From Rhizorhabdus phycosphaerae (lineage in GTDB: Bacteria > Pseudomonadota > Alphaproteobacteria > Sphingomonadales > Sphingomonadaceae), in contig NZ_CP049107.1 of the NCBI RefSeq assembly GCF_011044255.1, positions 3,531,001 through 3,595,000 of the forward strand: 64,000 nt of DNA, read 5' to 3'. A program made the position numbers and the translations under genes. The notes under the pieces are model-generated. The model had not been told where the DNA came from. It was given only the letters and a program-made list of their open reading frames with translations, and did no database searches. Positions 9,271 through 18,878 of this stretch are shown here, one piece after another; position 1 is the stretch's first letter; each line of letters starts with the position of its first letter.

Positions 9271-11409
9271 TCAGAACTGGACGCGTAGCTCGGCCAGGAA
9301 AGTACGCGGCTCGCCGGGGAAATGGCCGCTCTGGGCACTGAAGCCGGAGGCCGCATAGGTCTTGTCGAAGATGTTATCGACCCTGAGCAGAAGCTCGGCA
9401 AAGCCAAGCCCCTTGATGATCGAGGCATCGAAGATGGTGTAAGGCTTCACGGTCTGTCCCGACAGGCTGATCCGCCGCGACACATGTTCGCCACCGAATG
9501 CGAAAGCCGTTTCGATCGCCTTCACCTGATAGCGGGTCCAGAATCCGACCTTGTGCTTCGGGGCGTTGGCGAAACGATTGCCGACGGCATTGGTGATCGC
9601 CTGTCCGGCGACGGTGCCGGTAATCTTCGTGTCGTTATAGCCATAGTTGACGAGAACAACCCAGTCGGGCGTCACGTCGGCGGCAAGGTCGAACTCGAAG
9701 CCCTTGCTGGTCACCTCTCCGATCGGTGCGAGCTGATCGACGCCGCTCACCGGCGGGAGTGAAGGATCGACCTGCAGGATGTTGCGGCGCAGGATCCGGT
9801 AGACGGCAGCGTCGGCCTGAAGGCGGCCGCCGAACAGTTGCGTCTTCACACCAGCTTCGATCTGATTGCCGGTGACGGGTGCAAATGGACCACCAGCGTT
9901 GCGGTCCTGGCTTGCCGCAGACTGCGGCTCGAAGCTCTCCGACCAGCTGACATAGGTCGAGATGTCCGAGCGTGGTTTGAACAATAGGCCGGTGCGGAAG
10001 GTAACGTCGTCGTCCTTGTAGGTGGGGCGGCTGCTGACCGTGCCCCCCGTGCTGGTGGTCACGCCATCGCGGAAATTGTCATAACGCACGCCGCCGACCA
10101 GCAGCAGCGATTGCATCAGGCTGATCTGGTCCTGGAAATAGGCGCCCTTGCGTTTGGTCCGCGTGTCGGTCCGCGTGAAGGGCAGCAGTGCGGCGCGTGC
10201 GGTATCGGTCGAGGAGGTGCCATAGATCGGATTGGACAGGCTGAGCGACGTGACGCCGGTACGCAGGATGCGCGAGTCGAGAATATTCTTCTCGTCATAC
10301 CAGTCGGCGCCCGCCTGAATCTTGTGCTCCATTCCGAGAATGTCGATGCGCGCTGTCGCATTTGTCATGAAGGACAGGCCATTGACGGGACGGATCTGAT
10401 CGCGAAATTCGCGGCGAACGAGGTCCGGATTATTGGGATCGAGACCGCGTGGCTCGTGATATTGCTGGACCTCGCGGGCTTTGAAGTAGCGTACCCCAGC
10501 GTCGAAGGTCACGCGCTCACCGATCGCAGTCGCATATCTGGCCTGATAGGCTTGGCTCTTCAGGTGCAGGAAGTCGGTGGGTTCGTTGGCGTTCCAGCGG
10601 ATGTCGGTTAGGAAGTTGCCGGCATCGTCGGTAAGGACGCCGCGCAGGCGGTTGGCCCTCAGATAATTGTCGTAGATCGCCGCCTGGAGTGTGAGCTTGC
10701 CGCCTTCATTGGTCTTGATGGCGATCCCGCCGTCGGCGATGCGGGACTTGTTCTGCGTGTTGACGCGGTAAGGATCCATCGATTCATAGAATCCTCCGAG
10801 GCGATAGGTGACGATGCCATTGGCATCGACCGGCCCGGTGGCTTCTGCCGAAATGCCGATGCGATCATAATTTCCGGCGGTCGCGACCATGCGCAGCGAT
10901 GGCGTATCGGACGGCGTCTTCGAAACATAGTTGATGATGCCGCCCGGCGATCCGGGACCGAAGAATAGCCCCGCGGGGCCCTTGAGCACTTCGACCCGCT
11001 CGATGTTGAACAGTTGCGGGACGGAAAATCCGATGAAGGGATTGCCGCGCTGTCCGTCGTAGAAGGACTGGTCCTGCCTAAAGCCCCGGAAGGTCACGCC
11101 GGCATAGCTGAAGAAGCTGACGCCAGAGATATTGCGATAGATGTCGGTGGCGTCGCGGGCCCCCTGGTCTGCGAAAAGATCCGAATTGATGACCTGCAGC
11201 GCCTGCGGAATGTTCATGGGATCTTCGGCAGCCTTGCCGACCGTCGTTTCCTCAGCCCGGTAGAGGCGCTGGACGCGTCCGGTGACGATGATCGCGTCGC
11301 CGGGGCCGACGCCGATATCGCCGCCGGCGTTGGCGTCGAGTTCGCCGGCGAGTGTCGGGCATGCGCCCAGCGCAGCGGATGCAAGAAGGATGAAACGGCG
11401 CAAAGACAA
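9271..11409 (-). CDS. TonB-dependent siderophore receptor
   Basis: A 712-residue outer-membrane receptor: signal peptide (about 1-22), plug domain (about 50-160, with IPQALQVINSDLF and RVEVLKGPAGLFFGPGSPGGIINYVSK) and a 22-strand-type barrel ending in the terminal aromatic FLAELRVQF. The plug motifs match FhuA/FpvA-like siderophore receptors. The predicted start is TTG 11409, preceded by GGGGG; no better in-frame start is seen, so confidence in the exact start is moderate. A Fur-box-like 19-mer lies just upstream at 11432-11450, and a PepSY membrane protein follows in the operon. The ligand is not determinable. Confidence 0.93.
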   Translation of the reverse strand: MSLRRFILLASAALGACPTLAGELDANAGGDIGVGPGDAIIVTGRVQRLYRAEETTVGKAAEDPMNIPQALQVINSDLFADQGARDATDIYRNISGVSFFSYAGVTFRGFRQDQSFYDGQRGNPFIGFSVPQLFNIERVEVLKGPAGLFFGPGSPGGIINYVSKTPSDTPSLRMVATAGNYDRIGISAEATGPVDANGIVTYRLGGFYESMDPYRVNTQNKSRIADGGIAIKTNEGGKLTLQAAIYDNYLRANRLRGVLTDDAGNFLTDIRWNANEPTDFLHLKSQAYQARYATAIGERVTFDAGVRYFKAREVQQYHEPRGLDPNNPDLVRREFRDQIRPVNGLSFMTNATARIDILGMEHKIQAGADWYDEKNILDSRILRTGVTSLSLSNPIYGTSSTDTARAALLPFTRTDTRTKRKGAYFQDQISLMQSLLLVGGVRYDNFRDGVTTSTGGTVSSRPTYKDDDVTFRTGLLFKPRSDISTYVSWSESFEPQSAASQDRNAGGPFAPVTGNQIEAGVKTQLFGGRLQADAAVYRILRRNILQVDPSLPPVSGVDQLAPIGEVTSKGFEFDLAADVTPDWVVLVNYGYNDTKITGTVAGQAITNAVGNRFANAPKHKVGFWTRYQVKAIETAFAFGGEHVSRRISLSGQTVKPYTIFDASIIKGLGFAELLLRVDNIFDKTYAASGFSAQSGHFPGEPRTFLAELRVQF

Positions 11410-11431
11410 ACGGACCCCCTGAATATTCGCT

Positions 11432-11450
11432 AATGAGAACGAGTCGCATT
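11432..11450 (-). promoter_or_regulatory. Candidate Fur box
   Basis: The 19-mer AATGAGAACGAGTCGCATT is a near-palindrome that closely resembles the classical Fur consensus built from GATAAT/ATTATC half-sites. It is centred about 32 bp upstream of the receptor start codon, a position expected for repression by iron-bound Fur. In some alphaproteobacteria iron control uses Irr or RirA instead, so the regulator is inferred from site shape only. Confidence 0.6.
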
Positions 11451-11677
11451 ATCTATTCAAGCGGCTTGTTACAAGCGGATAAGAGCTCGCTTTCCCTATG
11501 TGATGCGCAGTGGATGATCGAGGCGTTCAAGCGGCGCAGGGCGATTGTCGGGCATCAGTCATGCGTGTGCCGGCCGACCCGCGAAGTTGGTTGTCAGTTT
11601 GCAGCACTGGAACACATGGCGCGCGAGAATATCTGGCCAGTCCCGCCTCCGACTGCCAATCGCGTGTAGCGATAGCG

Positions 11678-12277
11678 TTACTCTACCACGCTGCCCCGCC
11701 GCAGGCCCATCTGTTCGGCGTAGTGCCGCCGGCATAGAGCTACGTAGCGCTCATTGCCGCCGATCTCGATCTGCTCGCCCTGTTTGACGGGGTAACCCTG
11801 ATCGTCGATCCGGAGGTTCATCGTCGCCTTGCGACCGCAGGCGCAGATCGCTTTCAATTCGACCAGAGTGTCGGCAATCGCGAGCAGCGCCGCGCTGCCC
11901 GGGAAGAGCTTCGCCTGGAAGTCGGTCCGCAGGCCGTAGGCGACGACGGGGATATTGAGTTCGTCGCACACAGCCGCAAGCTGGAAGACCTGCGCACGGG
12001 TCAGCCACTGGGCTTCGTCGACGAGCACCGCATGAACGGGACTTTCGGCTATCTCGATGCCTACCTCCTCGAACAGGTCGGTATCCTCGTCGATCGCAGC
12101 GGCATGGGCGGAGAGCCCGATCCGCGACGTGATCTTGCCGGGCTCGAACCGGTCGTCGAAGGCGGCGGTGAAAAGCAGCGTCCGCATGCCCCGTTCACGA
12201 TAGTTGAAGTCAGCCTGCAACAGGGTGGCCGACTTGCCCGCATTCATCGCGGCATAATAGAAATAGAGTTTCGCCAT
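11678..12277 (-). CDS. tdk: Thymidine kinase (type II)
   Basis: A 199-residue cytosolic enzyme that phosphorylates thymidine with ATP in the pyrimidine salvage pathway. The P-loop is AAMNAGKSATLL near residues 9-20. VLVDEAQWL near 84-92 holds the catalytic Glu and the Walker B-like Asp. A lasso region follows with a CACG zinc-knuckle pair and a later CRRH pair. Length is typical of bacterial type II thymidine kinases. It stands alone, divergent from the HPP gene and ending about 230 bp from the Fur-box promoter. Confidence 0.96.
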   Translation of the reverse strand: MAKLYFYYAAMNAGKSATLLQADFNYRERGMRTLLFTAAFDDRFEPGKITSRIGLSAHAAAIDEDTDLFEEVGIEIAESPVHAVLVDEAQWLTRAQVFQLAAVCDELNIPVVAYGLRTDFQAKLFPGSAALLAIADTLVELKAICACGRKATMNLRIDDQGYPVKQGEQIEIGGNERYVALCRRHYAEQMGLRRGSVVE

Positions 12278-12415
12278 GTCCCCATCCTAGCGTCCGTCGG
12301 CGTCGCAGCAATCGTCGCGAGCGCCAACCCCCCGGCTGCCGACAGTAGCGGGGATTGGCTCGGCTTAAAGAGTCTTTGCTGGCGGAGGAGCCCCTTTCGG
12401 GGAATAGGCGGGCGG

Positions 12416-13138
12416 ATGAGCTCCAATATCACCGGCGCGGCATCATCCGCCTTCGCGCACCTCCGGCGCGCCCTGGGACGGTTGGCCGGAGATCGCGCGA
12501 CCAATGAGCGCATCGTGGCGGGGGTGGGTGCGTTCGTCGGGATCGCGGCCTTCGCCTGGTTGCTGCACCGGCTGGTCGGCAGCGGCCATGGGCCTTTGCT
12601 GATCGCGCCGGTGGGCGCCGCTGCGGTCCTCGTCTTCGCTGTTCCTGCAAGCCCTCTGGCCCAGCCCTGGGCCCTGTTCGGGGGCAATCTGGTGTCTGCG
12701 CTGATTGGAGTAACGGTCGCCCATATGGGGCTCGATCCGTGGCTGGCTGCCGGCCTGGCGGTCGGTGGCGCTATATGTGGCATGGCCTTGCTGCGTTGCC
12801 TTCATCCCCCTGGCGGAGCGGTCGCGCTGACCGCCGTGCTGGGAGCTCCGGAGACCATGGCGAGCGGCTATGCGTTCGTGGTGATGCCGGTGGCGGTGGG
12901 CACGCTGCTGCTGTTCCTCGCGGCCTGGGCCTATCACCGCTTTTCAGGGCACAGCTATCCGCATGTCGCGACGGCGCGCCCGGTGGCAGTCACCAGCCCC
13001 CTGGAGTTCACCCGGACTGATCTGCTGCGGGCAATAGACGACTATCCCGACCTGCTCGACGTCAATGTGGAGGATCTGGAACAGCTGCTTCATGCCGCCG
13101 AGACGCATGCGGTCGAGCGGCGTCGCGCGTTTCGCTGA
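12416..13138 (+). CDS. HPP family membrane protein
   Basis: About 240 residues from ATG 12416, which has a GGCGGG sequence just upstream. The frame stays open back to 12032, but that extension lies antisense to thymidine kinase and is not expected to be coding. Four or five membrane helices lie between residues 25 and 180, and the signature CLHPPGGAVALTAVLG contains the HPP motif. Related proteins have been linked to nitrite transport into chloroplasts; the bacterial role is not established. It converges on rbfA with 16 nt between them. Confidence 0.88.
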   Translation: MSSNITGAASSAFAHLRRALGRLAGDRATNERIVAGVGAFVGIAAFAWLLHRLVGSGHGPLLIAPVGAAAVLVFAVPASPLAQPWALFGGNLVSALIGVTVAHMGLDPWLAAGLAVGGAICGMALLRCLHPPGGAVALTAVLGAPETMASGYAFVVMPVAVGTLLLFLAAWAYHRFSGHSYPHVATARPVAVTSPLEFTRTDLLRAIDDYPDLLDVNVEDLEQLLHAAETHAVERRRAFR

Positions 13139-13154
13139 GAGCAAGGCGGGCGCC

Positions 13155-13565
13155 TTACTCGCCTTCGGACGCCTCATCGCGATGGAGGTCGCGCGCTACG
13201 GTCGGTGCGCGCAGCAGGCTGTCGATATGGCTGCCCTCGTCGAAGCTCTCGTCGACCAGGAATTTCAGCTTCGCCGCATATTTGGTGTTCACGCGGCGGG
13301 CCACCTCGCTCTGGAGGAAGGCGGTGTTGGTGCGCAGCGCCTTGAGTACGGCCTCCTCGTCGGTTCCGAGCAGTGGCTTCACGAAGATGGTCGCGTGGCG
13401 CAGATCGGGCGACATCCGGACCTCGGTCACGGATACCATGTGCCGGGCGAGCACGTCATCATGCACCTCGCCCCGCGCCAGGATGTCGGACAGCGCATGG
13501 CGAACCTGCTCGCCGACGCGAAGCAGGCGAACCGAACGCCCTTCCTGTGTCTCGTTGCGCCGCAT
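13155..13565 (-). CDS. rbfA: 30S ribosome-binding factor RbfA
   Basis: A 136-residue KH-like protein for late 16S rRNA maturation and cold adaptation. [17 protein letters not shown] at the N-terminus and the [17 protein letters not shown] strand are typical, and the length fits. It is the last gene of the minus-strand run rimP-nusA-tautomerase-ylxR-infB-rbfA, separated from infB by 112 bp that contain an inverted repeat. Confidence 0.96.
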   Translation of the reverse strand: MRRNETQEGRSVRLLRVGEQVRHALSDILARGEVHDDVLARHMVSVTEVRMSPDLRHATIFVKPLLGTDEEAVLKALRTNTAFLQSEVARRVNTKYAAKLKFLVDESFDEGSHIDSLLRAPTVARDLHRDEASEGE

Positions 13566-13606
13566 GGCTGAACCTTTCCCGCTGATATGAGGTCATCGGC
13601 CGGACG

Positions 13607-13648
13607 GCGCCATGCCGGACGCGCATATTACGACGCCCGGCATGGTGC
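13607..13648 (-). repeat. Inverted repeat between infB and rbfA
   Basis: Arms of 12 nt (13607-13618 and 13637-13648) pair with a single G-U wobble around an 18-nt loop. There is no T-run in the direction of infB transcription, so it is more likely an mRNA processing or attenuation structure than a full terminator. Confidence 0.45.
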
Positions 13649-13677
13649 GATCGGCAGGACCCGGCCCGGCCGCACCC

Positions 13678-16278
13678 TTACAGGGTGCGTGCGCGCTCCT
13701 CGACCTCGAAGGTCTCGACGATGTCGCCGGGCTTGATGTCGGTCGTGGCTTCCAGCGTGATACCGCACTCCAGGCCGGCGCGAACCTCAGGAACGTCGTC
13801 CTTGAAGCGACGCAGCGACGAGATCGAGCCGTTGTAGATGATGACGTCGTCGCGCAGGATGCGAGCGCGCAGCTTCTGGCGGATATAGCCTTCCAGAACC
13901 AGCAGACCGGCGGCCTTGCCGTGCTTGCCCGCGGAGAAGACTTCGCGGATTTCGGCGCGGCCCACGACATGCTCCAGATATTCCGGACCGAGCTGGCCGG
14001 CCATCGCTGCCCGGATCTCGTCGAGAAGATCGTAGATCACGTCATAATATTTGAGGGCGACGCCGTCGCGCGTCGCAATCTCGCGGGCCTTGGCGTTGGC
14101 GCGCACGTTGAAGCCGATGATCGGCGCGCGCGAAGCTGCCGCCAGCGTGACGTCGCTCTCGGTGATGCCGCCCACGCCGGCATGCAGGATGCGGACTTGG
14201 ATGAGATCGGTCGAGATCTTGTTGAGCGAGCCGACAATAGCTTCGACCGAGCCCTGGGCGTCCGCCTTGACCACGACCGGATATTGCTGCGCCTTCTGCT
14301 CGCGCAGGGCGGAGAACATCGATTCGAGGCTGGCCGGGGCGGCGGTGGTCCGCTTCTGCTGGATGACGCCGGCACGATAGGCCGCGACCTCGCGTGCGCG
14401 GGCCTCGTTCTCGACGACCGACAGCTGATCGCCGGCGCTCGGGACGCCCGAAAGACCCAGAACCTCGACGGGCAGCGACGGTCCCGCTTCCTTCACGTTG
14501 CGACCCTTGTCGTCGATCAGCGCACGGACCTTGCCGCTCTCCGCGCCGACGACGAAAATGTCGCCGACCCTGAGCGTGCCGCGTCCGATCAGGATGGTCG
14601 CGACGGCGCCACGGCCCTTGTCCAGCGTCGCCTCGACGACGGTGCCTTCGGCCGCGCGGTCGGGATTGGCCCTGAGTTCGAGCAGTTCGGACTGAAGCTC
14701 GATCTTCTCGATCAGCTCTTCGAGGCCGGTCTTCTTCAGTGCCGAAACTTCAACTTCCTGGACGTCGCCGCCCATGCTTTCGACCTGCACGTCATATTGC
14801 AGCAGCGCTTCGCGGACGCGCTGGGGGTTCGAGCCCGGCTTGTCCATCTTGTTGATCGCGATGATCATCGGCACGCCCGCCGCACGGGTGTGGCTGATCG
14901 CCTCGATCGTCTGCGGACGCAGGCCGTCGTCGCCCGCAACGACGATCACGACGATGTCGGTGATGTTCGCACCGCGTGCGCGCATGTCGCTGAATGCTTC
15001 GTGGCCCGGCGTATCGAGGAAGGTGATCTTGCTGCCGCTCTTCACCTGCACCTGATAGGCGCCGATGTGCTGCGTAATGCCACCGGCTTCGCCCGATGCC
15101 ACGTCGGTGCCGCGCAGGGCATCGAGGAGGCTGGTCTTGCCGTGGTCGACATGGCCCATGATCGTGACGACCGGCGGACGCGTGACCAGCGTGTCGTCGG
15201 AATCCACGTCGTCGGCGGTGACGAGGTCGACGTCGGAGTCGGACACGCGCTTGATGTTATGACCGAACTCGGTGACGAGCAGCTCGGCGGTGTCCTGGTC
15301 GATCGACTGGTTGACGGTGACGGGCATGCCCATCTTGAACAGCGCCTTGACCAGATCCGCGCCACGCTCGGCCATGCGGTTGGCGAGCTCGCCGACGGTG
15401 ATCGTCTCGGGGACGGCCACGTCGCGGACCTGCTTCTGCTGGACCGTGCCGGCCTGGTGGGCCCGCTTGTCCTTTTCGCGGGCGCGCTTGAGCGCTGCCA
15501 GCGAACGCGCGCGGGCGCCGCTGTCGTCGTCCAGCGCGCGGGTCACGGTCAGCTTGCCCGACTGGCGGCGATCGTCGCCCTTCCGGTCACGCTGCTGCGG
15601 ACGCGGCGGCTCGGGGCGCTTGGCCGGGGTTACCGGGGTGAAGCGACGGGGCGGGGGAACGCTGCTGGTCGGGCGCTCGGCCGGTGCGGCGGTCTCGGCT
15701 GCAGGCGCTGCCGGAGCGGATGCGTTCTCCTGCGCGGGTGCGGGGGCCGGGGCCTCCTCCACCGCAGGCTGGGACGCCGGCTCCACGGCTGTCCGTCCGG
15801 CCTCTTCCTCCGCGCGACGATTCTCTTCTGCGCGACGGCGTTCTTCCTCGGTGGCTTCAGCCTTGGCACGCTCTTCGCGACGACGCGTCTCTTCGAGCGA
15901 GGCCATCCGAGCTTCCTCGGCCTCGCGCAGCAGACGCTCCTGCATCTCGCGGCGCTCGAGCGGGGACATCGCGCGCGTGATCGGTGCGGGCGCGGGGCGC
16001 GCTGCAGGCGGCGGAGCCGCCGGGCGCGGTGCAGGCGGGGTCGCAGCAGCTGGCGCACGGGCCGGCGCCGGGGCGGCGGGCGCGGGTGCCGCGACCTCCT
16101 CGACCACGTTGGGCTCGGCTTCGCCCGGCCGACCGAGGACGCGGCGACGCTTGACCTCGACGACGACGGTGTTCGACCGGCCATGGCTGAAGCTCTGCTT
16201 CACCTGACCCGTCTCGACCGTGCGCTTGAGGCCCAGCGGCGCGCGCATTCCCAGTTTCGGCTTGTCGTTATCGCTCAT
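13678..16278 (-). CDS. infB: Translation initiation factor IF-2
   Basis: 866 residues from ATG 16278, chosen because [19 protein letters not shown] is the usual alphaproteobacterial start; the frame is open for another 33 codons. The order is the N-terminal IF2 segment, a long Pro/Ala-, Glu- and Arg-rich linker (about 55-290), the IF2_N element near 315, then the GTPase domain. The P-loop [14 protein letters not shown] is followed by DTPGHEAF and NKMDKP, and domains II-IV follow. It binds initiator fMet-tRNA and promotes subunit joining. It lies 28 nt after ylxR. Confidence 0.98.
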   Translation of the reverse strand: MSDNDKPKLGMRAPLGLKRTVETGQVKQSFSHGRSNTVVVEVKRRRVLGRPGEAEPNVVEEVAAPAPAAPAPARAPAAATPPAPRPAAPPPAARPAPAPITRAMSPLERREMQERLLREAEEARMASLEETRRREERAKAEATEEERRRAEENRRAEEEAGRTAVEPASQPAVEEAPAPAPAQENASAPAAPAAETAAPAERPTSSVPPPRRFTPVTPAKRPEPPRPQQRDRKGDDRRQSGKLTVTRALDDDSGARARSLAALKRAREKDKRAHQAGTVQQKQVRDVAVPETITVGELANRMAERGADLVKALFKMGMPVTVNQSIDQDTAELLVTEFGHNIKRVSDSDVDLVTADDVDSDDTLVTRPPVVTIMGHVDHGKTSLLDALRGTDVASGEAGGITQHIGAYQVQVKSGSKITFLDTPGHEAFSDMRARGANITDIVVIVVAGDDGLRPQTIEAISHTRAAGVPMIIAINKMDKPGSNPQRVREALLQYDVQVESMGGDVQEVEVSALKKTGLEELIEKIELQSELLELRANPDRAAEGTVVEATLDKGRGAVATILIGRGTLRVGDIFVVGAESGKVRALIDDKGRNVKEAGPSLPVEVLGLSGVPSAGDQLSVVENEARAREVAAYRAGVIQQKRTTAAPASLESMFSALREQKAQQYPVVVKADAQGSVEAIVGSLNKISTDLIQVRILHAGVGGITESDVTLAAASRAPIIGFNVRANAKAREIATRDGVALKYYDVIYDLLDEIRAAMAGQLGPEYLEHVVGRAEIREVFSAGKHGKAAGLLVLEGYIRQKLRARILRDDVIIYNGSISSLRRFKDDVPEVRAGLECGITLEATTDIKPGDIVETFEVEERARTL

Positions 16279-16306
16279 CTGGTAACCGAACCCTTCACTT
16301 CGAACT

Positions 16307-17044
16307 TCAAAATTCCGTAGCGCGGATGGACCCTGCGGAGAGGTTCCGCAAGGCTGTAGCGCTTTCCGAACGTCCAATGAAACCGCACCAGCGGCTCAAA
16401 GCGTCTGCGACGCGCGCGGCGGATGCCGGCACAGTCACACCTATATGTACCACATTGTCGCGCCCGAGCGCCATCGACAATATGGTGCGATCCGCCGGAA
16501 TTACTACCCCGCGCAGGTCTTCGCCTTCGGCATCGAGCCCCATGCGATAGGCCTGATCGAGCTTGCGATTGCCGTCCTCGGAGGCGTCGGCGGCGTGGAT
16601 CAGCAGCGTCAGCTGTCCACGTCGCGCCGCATCGGCGATCCGGTCGCTGCCGGTCAGCACCGAGCCGGAGCGCATTTCCAGGCCGAGGCGATCGAGCGCG
16701 GCCCGGCGCAGGCCATCCTCGATGCGTTCGGGCAGATCGGGCGCGATGGTAATCTCGCCGGTCTTGAACGCGCGGGACAGGGCTCCCTTGAGCTTGCCCT
16801 TGGCGAGCGCCGTCTCAAGCGTCGGGCGATCCACGCCGATCCACGCGCCGCGCCCGGGGGCCTTCGCCCTCAGGTCGGGGAGAACCGCCCCATCGGGCGA
16901 CAAGGCAAGGCGAATCAAGCTGTCGGGGGAGTCGCGCTCGTTCGACAGGATGCACTTGCGTTCAGGCGCGGCCTGCCTGCCCCCACCGGAACGGCGAGGT
17001 GCGGCGGTCGCGGCGTTTAGCGGATCATGGTCATCGTGGGCCAT
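16307..17044 (-). CDS. YlxR (DUF448) RNA-binding protein with C-terminal L7Ae-like domain
   Basis: This 245-residue protein has a DUF448/YlxR domain at about residues 25-105 (ERKCILSNERDS, then GRGAWIGVDRPTLETAL). The C-terminal half (about 110-215) resembles an L7Ae-type fold. YlxR alone is usually about 90 residues, so this is the longer alphaproteobacterial two-domain form. It lies between nusA and infB, the classic position, and YlxR is associated with RNA and with RNase P in Gram-positive bacteria. The start overlaps the tautomerase gene by 14 nt. The domain split is inferred by eye. Confidence 0.88.
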   Translation of the reverse strand: MAHDDHDPLNAATAAPRRSGGGRQAAPERKCILSNERDSPDSLIRLALSPDGAVLPDLRAKAPGRGAWIGVDRPTLETALAKGKLKGALSRAFKTGEITIAPDLPERIEDGLRRAALDRLGLEMRSGSVLTGSDRIADAARRGQLTLLIHAADASEDGNRKLDQAYRMGLDAEGEDLRGVVIPADRTILSMALGRDNVVHIGVTVPASAARVADALSRWCGFIGRSESATALRNLSAGSIRATEF

Positions 17045-17261
17045 TCGCAGAAGCGACCTCCTGCGCTGGACTGGCCGGACGATCGGCGATCAGTATGCCG
17101 CCCGCACCGTAATTCTCCGTCGACACCTCGGTGATCGTGACCTGGACCGCGCTCGCCGGCTTGCCAAGATGCACGCCAAGGCTCGCCGTCACGTCCGCGA
17201 CGATGGCGGCTTTCTGGGCGCGGCTGGCTGTGCCGGCGATGCGGATGTCGACGAAGGGCAT
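17031..17261 (-). CDS. Tautomerase family protein (4-oxalocrotonate-tautomerase-like)
   Basis: A 76-residue protein starting Met-Pro-Phe-Val-Asp. After Met removal, Pro1 would be the catalytic base, as in the 4-oxalocrotonate tautomerase superfamily. The order is strand, helix RAQKAAIVADVTASLG, strand VQVTITEVSTENYGAGG. The small Gly-rich end matches the family. It starts 6 nt after nusA and overlaps ylxR by 14 nt, so it is embedded in the nusA operon. No substrate can be named. Coupling to a translation operon is unusual and may be only positional. Confidence 0.82.
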   Translation of the reverse strand: MPFVDIRIAGTASRAQKAAIVADVTASLGVHLGKPASAVQVTITEVSTENYGAGGILIADRPASPAQEVASANGPR

Positions 17262-17267
17262 GTGCGA

Positions 17268-18872
17268 TCAGGCCTCGTCGGTGAACCAATGGGCGCGGGC
17301 CGCCATGATGATCTCGTTGCCCTGATCTTCGCTCAGGCCATATTCGGCCAGCACGCCACCCTTGTTGCTGTCTTCGCCGCCGCGATCGCCCCGATCGCCA
17401 CGGTCCCCGCGGTCGTTCTGGCGACGGCGCTGGTCGGCGCGCTTCTTCTGGATGAGCTCGTCGGTGGCGAGATCGGCAAGGTCATCGAGCGTCTTGATGC
17501 CTGCCTTGCCCAGCGTGACCAGCATGGCTTCGGTCATATAGGGCAGCTCGGCGAGCGCATCCTCGACGCCCAGCGTCCGGCGCTCCTCGCGAGCGGCCGC
17601 TTCACGGCGCTCGAGGGCCTCCTGCGCGCGGCTCTGCAGCTCTGCACCCAGTTCCTCGTCGAAGCCTTCGATCGAGGCGAGTTCGTCGAGATCGACATAG
17701 GCGACCTCCTCGAGTGCACCGAAGCCCTCGGCCACGAGCAGCTGGGCCAGCGTCTCGTCGACGTCGAGCTCGTTCTGGAACATCTCGGAGTTCTGGATGA
17801 ACTCCTTCTGGCGCTTCTCGCTGGCGTCGGCCTCGGTCAGGATGTCGATCGCCTTGCCGGTCAGCTGGCTGGCGAGACGGACATTCTGGCCCCGGCGGCC
17901 GATGGCGAGGCTGAGCTGGTCGTCGGGAACGACCACCTCAATGCGCTCTTCCTCCTCGTCGATGACGACGCGCGAGACCTGGGCAGGCTGCAGCGCGTTG
18001 ACGACGAAGGTCGCGGTGTCGGGCGACCAGGGGATGATGTCGATCTTCTCGCCCTGCATTTCCTGGACGACCGCCTGAACGCGGCTGCCCTTCATGCCGA
18101 CGCAGGCGCCGACCGGATCGATCGAACCGTCGTGGCTGATCACGCCGATCTTGGCGCGGCTGCCCGGATCGCGGGCGGCGGCCTTGATCTCGATGATGCC
18201 GTCGTAGATTTCGGGCACTTCCTGCGCGAACAGCTTCTTCATGAAGTCGGGGTGCGCGCGGCTCAGGAAGATCTGCGGGCCGCGATTCTCGCGACGGACG
18301 CTCAGGATCAGGCTGCGGACGCGATCGCCGACGCGAACGACTTCGCGCGGAATCTGCTGGTCGCGGCGGATGACGCCCTCGGCGCGCCCCAGGTCGACGA
18401 CGACATGGCCGAACTCGACGCGCTTGACCACGCCAGTGATGATCTCGCCGGCGCGATCCTTGAACTCGTCATATTGACGCTCACGCTCTGCATCGCGGAC
18501 CTTCTGGAAGATCACCTGCTTGGCTGCCTGCGCGGCGATGCGGCCGAATTCGATCGGGGGCAGCGGGTCGACGATGAAATCCCCGATCTCCGCGCCCTTT
18601 TGCAGCTTCTGAGCGTCGCTGACCGAAACCTGCTTGAAGAAGTCGTCGACCTGCTCGACCACCTCGACGACGCGCCACAGGCGCATGTCGCCGCTCTTGG
18701 GGTCGATCTTCGCGCGGATATCGTTCTCGGCGCCATAGCGTGCGCGGGCAGCCCGCTGGATCGCGTCCTCCATCGCCTCGATCACGATTTCGCGATCGAT
18801 CAGCTTTTCGCGGGCGACGGCGTCGGCAATTGCGAGAAGCTCGGCCCGGTTGGCGGAGATGGCGGTGGCCAT
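17268..18872 (-). CDS. nusA: Transcription termination/antitermination factor NusA
   Basis: 534 residues. The N-terminal RNA polymerase-binding domain (about 1-130) is followed by S1 (about 135-200) and two KH domains (about 230-340, with [15 protein letters not shown] and [18 protein letters not shown]). Helix-hairpin-helix repeats near 350-470 hold two acidic modules. The last 60 residues contain a [10 protein letters not shown] stretch and a conserved C-terminal helix ending [10 protein letters not shown]. It modulates pausing, termination and antitermination. It lies 6 nt downstream of rimP. Confidence 0.98.
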   Translation of the reverse strand: MATAISANRAELLAIADAVAREKLIDREIVIEAMEDAIQRAARARYGAENDIRAKIDPKSGDMRLWRVVEVVEQVDDFFKQVSVSDAQKLQKGAEIGDFIVDPLPPIEFGRIAAQAAKQVIFQKVRDAERERQYDEFKDRAGEIITGVVKRVEFGHVVVDLGRAEGVIRRDQQIPREVVRVGDRVRSLILSVRRENRGPQIFLSRAHPDFMKKLFAQEVPEIYDGIIEIKAAARDPGSRAKIGVISHDGSIDPVGACVGMKGSRVQAVVQEMQGEKIDIIPWSPDTATFVVNALQPAQVSRVVIDEEEERIEVVVPDDQLSLAIGRRGQNVRLASQLTGKAIDILTEADASEKRQKEFIQNSEMFQNELDVDETLAQLLVAEGFGALEEVAYVDLDELASIEGFDEELGAELQSRAQEALERREAAAREERRTLGVEDALAELPYMTEAMLVTLGKAGIKTLDDLADLATDELIQKKRADQRRRQNDRGDRGDRGDRGGEDSNKGGVLAEYGLSEDQGNEIIMAARAHWFTDEA

Positions 18873-18878
18873 GACGAC

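Noticed and set aside
11410-11677. Short open frames in the gap between the siderophore receptor and tdk
   Set aside because: No start site with a convincing Shine-Dalgarno and no family resemblance; the gap holds the Fur-box promoter.
12032-12415. N-terminal extension of the HPP gene
   Set aside because: It runs antisense to thymidine kinase and has no membrane or domain character; ATG 12416 is preferred.
13612-16320. 902-codon open frame on the plus strand across infB
   Set aside because: It lies antisense to IF-2, a clear family member; GC-rich codon bias keeps the complementary frame open.
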